From positions 1-5,536 of the forward strand of contig JAAFHG010000280.1 in NCBI GenBank assembly GCA_013297585.1: a stretch of 5,536 nt of DNA, given 5' to 3'. The translations under genes and the position numbers were made by a program. Source of the DNA: Chitinophagales bacterium. GTDB taxonomy: Bacteria > Bacteroidota > Bacteroidia > Chitinophagales > Chitinophagaceae. This document shows, one piece after another, positions 4,438 through 5,536 of the stretch. The notes under the pieces are model-generated. The model worked only from the letters and a program-made list of their open reading frames with translations, was not told the origin of the DNA and ran no database searches. Numbering within the stretch: the stretch's first letter is position 1; every line of letters begins with the position of its first letter.

Positions 4438-5536
4438 CTAAAGAATGGAAGTAATATACCCAACAATCTCATCGGTAGCACCCACTTTACTAGCAACATA
4501 ATTACCTGCATCAGAACATGCTTTTGTATAAGCAGTTTTATCTTCTAATAATTGGTTAAACAACGCTTCTAGCTCTAATGCATTATCTACCGTAAAACCG
4601 CCACCTGCTTCTATCAGTTCTTCTGCTTCAATGTATTTATCGTACACAGGGCCAAATACCACAGGCTTGCCATACACAGCCGCTTCTAAAACATTGTGAA
4701 TACCCTCATTACCAAAACCACCACCTACAAAACAAATAGTTGCGTAATGGTAGAGTTTGCTCAGTAAGCCAATGTTGTTGATGAGAAGAATGTTTGCTGT
4801 GAAGCCGTCCACAGTCGACGGTAGACGGTCGACGGTAAGCGGTTGACTATCGTCTATGGTCTGTGGTCTATCGACCAAACCACTGTACAACGCCACATTT
4901 TTATACAAACCCAAACATTCATCTATTCTGCCTTGCTGAATATCGTGTGGGGCAATGATGAACTTAATATGCGGATGATTTTTGGCATAATGCTGTAATT
5001 CTTTATCATCATCTAGCCAAGTACTGCCTGCAACAATTACTGGCTCATTATCAATAAAATCTTCTATCAGCTTAATTGGCGAAAAACGGGCTGCGATTTC
5101 TTTCACACGATCAAAACGTGTATCGCCACTTACGCTAACATTGTTTGTAATACCAATACTTGCCAGTAAATCTGCCGATGCCTGATTTTGCAAGAAAAAA
5201 TAACTAAAACTGCCTAACATACTTCTGTAAAAATCGCCATACCATTTAAAGAACACTTGGTTATCTCTAAAAATACCAGATACTAACAACAAAGGAATTT
5301 GACGTTGCTTGGCTTCTTGCAAGTAATAAAACCAAAACTCATATTTTACAAACAATACCAACGAAGGCTTTACAATATCGTAAAAGCGCTTAGCATTTTT
5401 AGCGCTATCCATTGGCAAATAAAAAATCCAATCTGCCCCTTGGTAGTTCTTCCGTACTTCGTAACCTGATGGTGAAAAGAAAGTGATTAAAAATTTGGCT
5501 TCAGGCTGTTGCAATTTCAATTGTTTAATTATTGGT
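4438..5536 (-). CDS. waaA: 3-deoxy-D-manno-octulosonic acid (Kdo) transferase, 5' end beyond window
   Basis: Also called kdtA. It transfers Kdo from CMP-Kdo to the lipid A precursor at the inner face of the cytoplasmic membrane, an early step of lipopolysaccharide core synthesis (GT30, GT-B fold). Visible in order: LITFFSPSGYEVRKNY, FYLPMDSAKNAKRF, LVLFVKYEFWFYYL, LVSGIFRDNQ, SGDTRFDRV, VIVAGSTW, FIIAPHDIQ, and the CMP-Kdo site region CFVGGGFGNEGIHNVLEAAV. The frame is open to the window edge (P-I-I-K-Q upstream of a TTG at 5520), so that TTG is not the start. The membrane anchor and catalytic Glu region (SLGEFEQ in relatives) lie outside. A tandem heptamer repeat encodes an extra segment of roughly 23-27 residues between LYSGL and NILLINNIGLL. 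It is in frame and surrounded by intact motifs, so the enzyme is probably functional. Confidence 0.95.
   Translation of the reverse strand, partial: PIIKQLKLQQPEAKFLITFFSPSGYEVRKNYQGADWIFYLPMDSAKNAKRFYDIVKPSLVLFVKYEFWFYYLQEAKQRQIPLLLVSGIFRDNQVFFKWYGDFYRSMLGSFSYFFLQNQASADLLASIGITNNVSVSGDTRFDRVKEIAARFSPIKLIEDFIDNEPVIVAGSTWLDDDKELQHYAKNHPHIKFIIAPHDIQQGRIDECLGLYKNVALYSGLVDRPQTIDDSQPLTVDRLPSTVDGFTANILLINNIGLLSKLYHYATICFVGGGFGNEGIHNVLEAAVYGKPVVFGPVYDKYIEAEELIEAGGGFTVDNALELEALFNQLLEDKTAYTKACSDAGNYVASKVGATDEIVGYITSIL
4807..4876. repeat. Ten tandem imperfect heptamers inside waaA
   Basis: Starting at 4807, every seven bases form a recognisable unit on the plus strand. The first part follows the pattern gtcgacg or gtagacg (4807-4848); the second follows atcgtct, atggtct, gtggtct (4849-4876). 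The array is 70 bases with no register slip. Because 7 and 3 share no factor, three heptamers equal seven codons, and the protein shows matching 7-residue units, DDSQPLT and VDRLPST, with D/P/T recurring. I recall similar GTCGACG- and ATGGTCT-type arrays between genes in Chitinophagaceae, from memory only. Confidence 0.75.

Noticed and set aside
4807..4876. CRISPR-like array
   Set aside because: The units are 7 bases with no spacers, and the array is translated within waaA.
5518..5520. TTG as the start codon of waaA
   Set aside because: The frame stays open upstream to the window edge with family-like residues, and the visible protein lacks the normal N-terminal part.

Overview
The window looks like chromosomal DNA of a Bacteroidota bacterium, probably near the Chitinophagaceae. 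The evidence is AT-rich DNA, start codons without strong Shine-Dalgarno sequences, a perfect TAnnTTTG -7 promoter element, a Bacteroidota-style Kdo transferase and an IS5-like transposase typical of the phylum. The family-level placement is inference.

Left third (1-1560), minus then plus strand. A secreted protein gene on the minus strand runs off the left edge. It is interrupted by one in-frame TAA, after which the same frame stays open to base 1. Upstream lie a 20-bp dyad, a 32-bp REP-like hairpin, and a fragment of a two-component response regulator on the plus strand that stops after about 32 recognisable residues. The fragment runs into a block dense in inverted repeats (about 1102-1200). 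An AT-rich, gene-free stretch follows, holding a pair of related stem-loops.

Middle (about 1561-2392). This is a decayed IS5-like transposase. Three single-base deletions can be placed by reading across the frames. The gene also has an in-frame stop, a 20-bp perfect palindrome where the family has its Q-W-R-E-L segment, and no recognisable C-terminus.

Right half (2393-5536). Intact housekeeping genes resume. Thymidine kinase (tdk, minus) is divergent from a conserved Bacteroidota protein of unknown function (plus). Next is a two-gene toxin-antitoxin operon: a 77-residue antitoxin overlapping a VapC-like PIN toxin. Its promoter has a consensus -7 box, and the best -33 TTG lies inside a degenerate 10-bp tandem repeat. 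The last gene, on the minus strand and cut by the right edge, is the Kdo transferase waaA/kdtA.

The most striking observation is in waaA. Ten consecutive imperfect heptamers (4807-4876) are carried in frame, so the protein contains a 7-residue-periodic insert just before the CMP-Kdo-binding part. Together with two REP-like palindromes (one inside the transposase) and the decamer array at the toxin-antitoxin promoter, this suggests a genome with several active families of small dispersed repeats that land in promoters and coding sequence. No large undescribed multi-gene system is visible.
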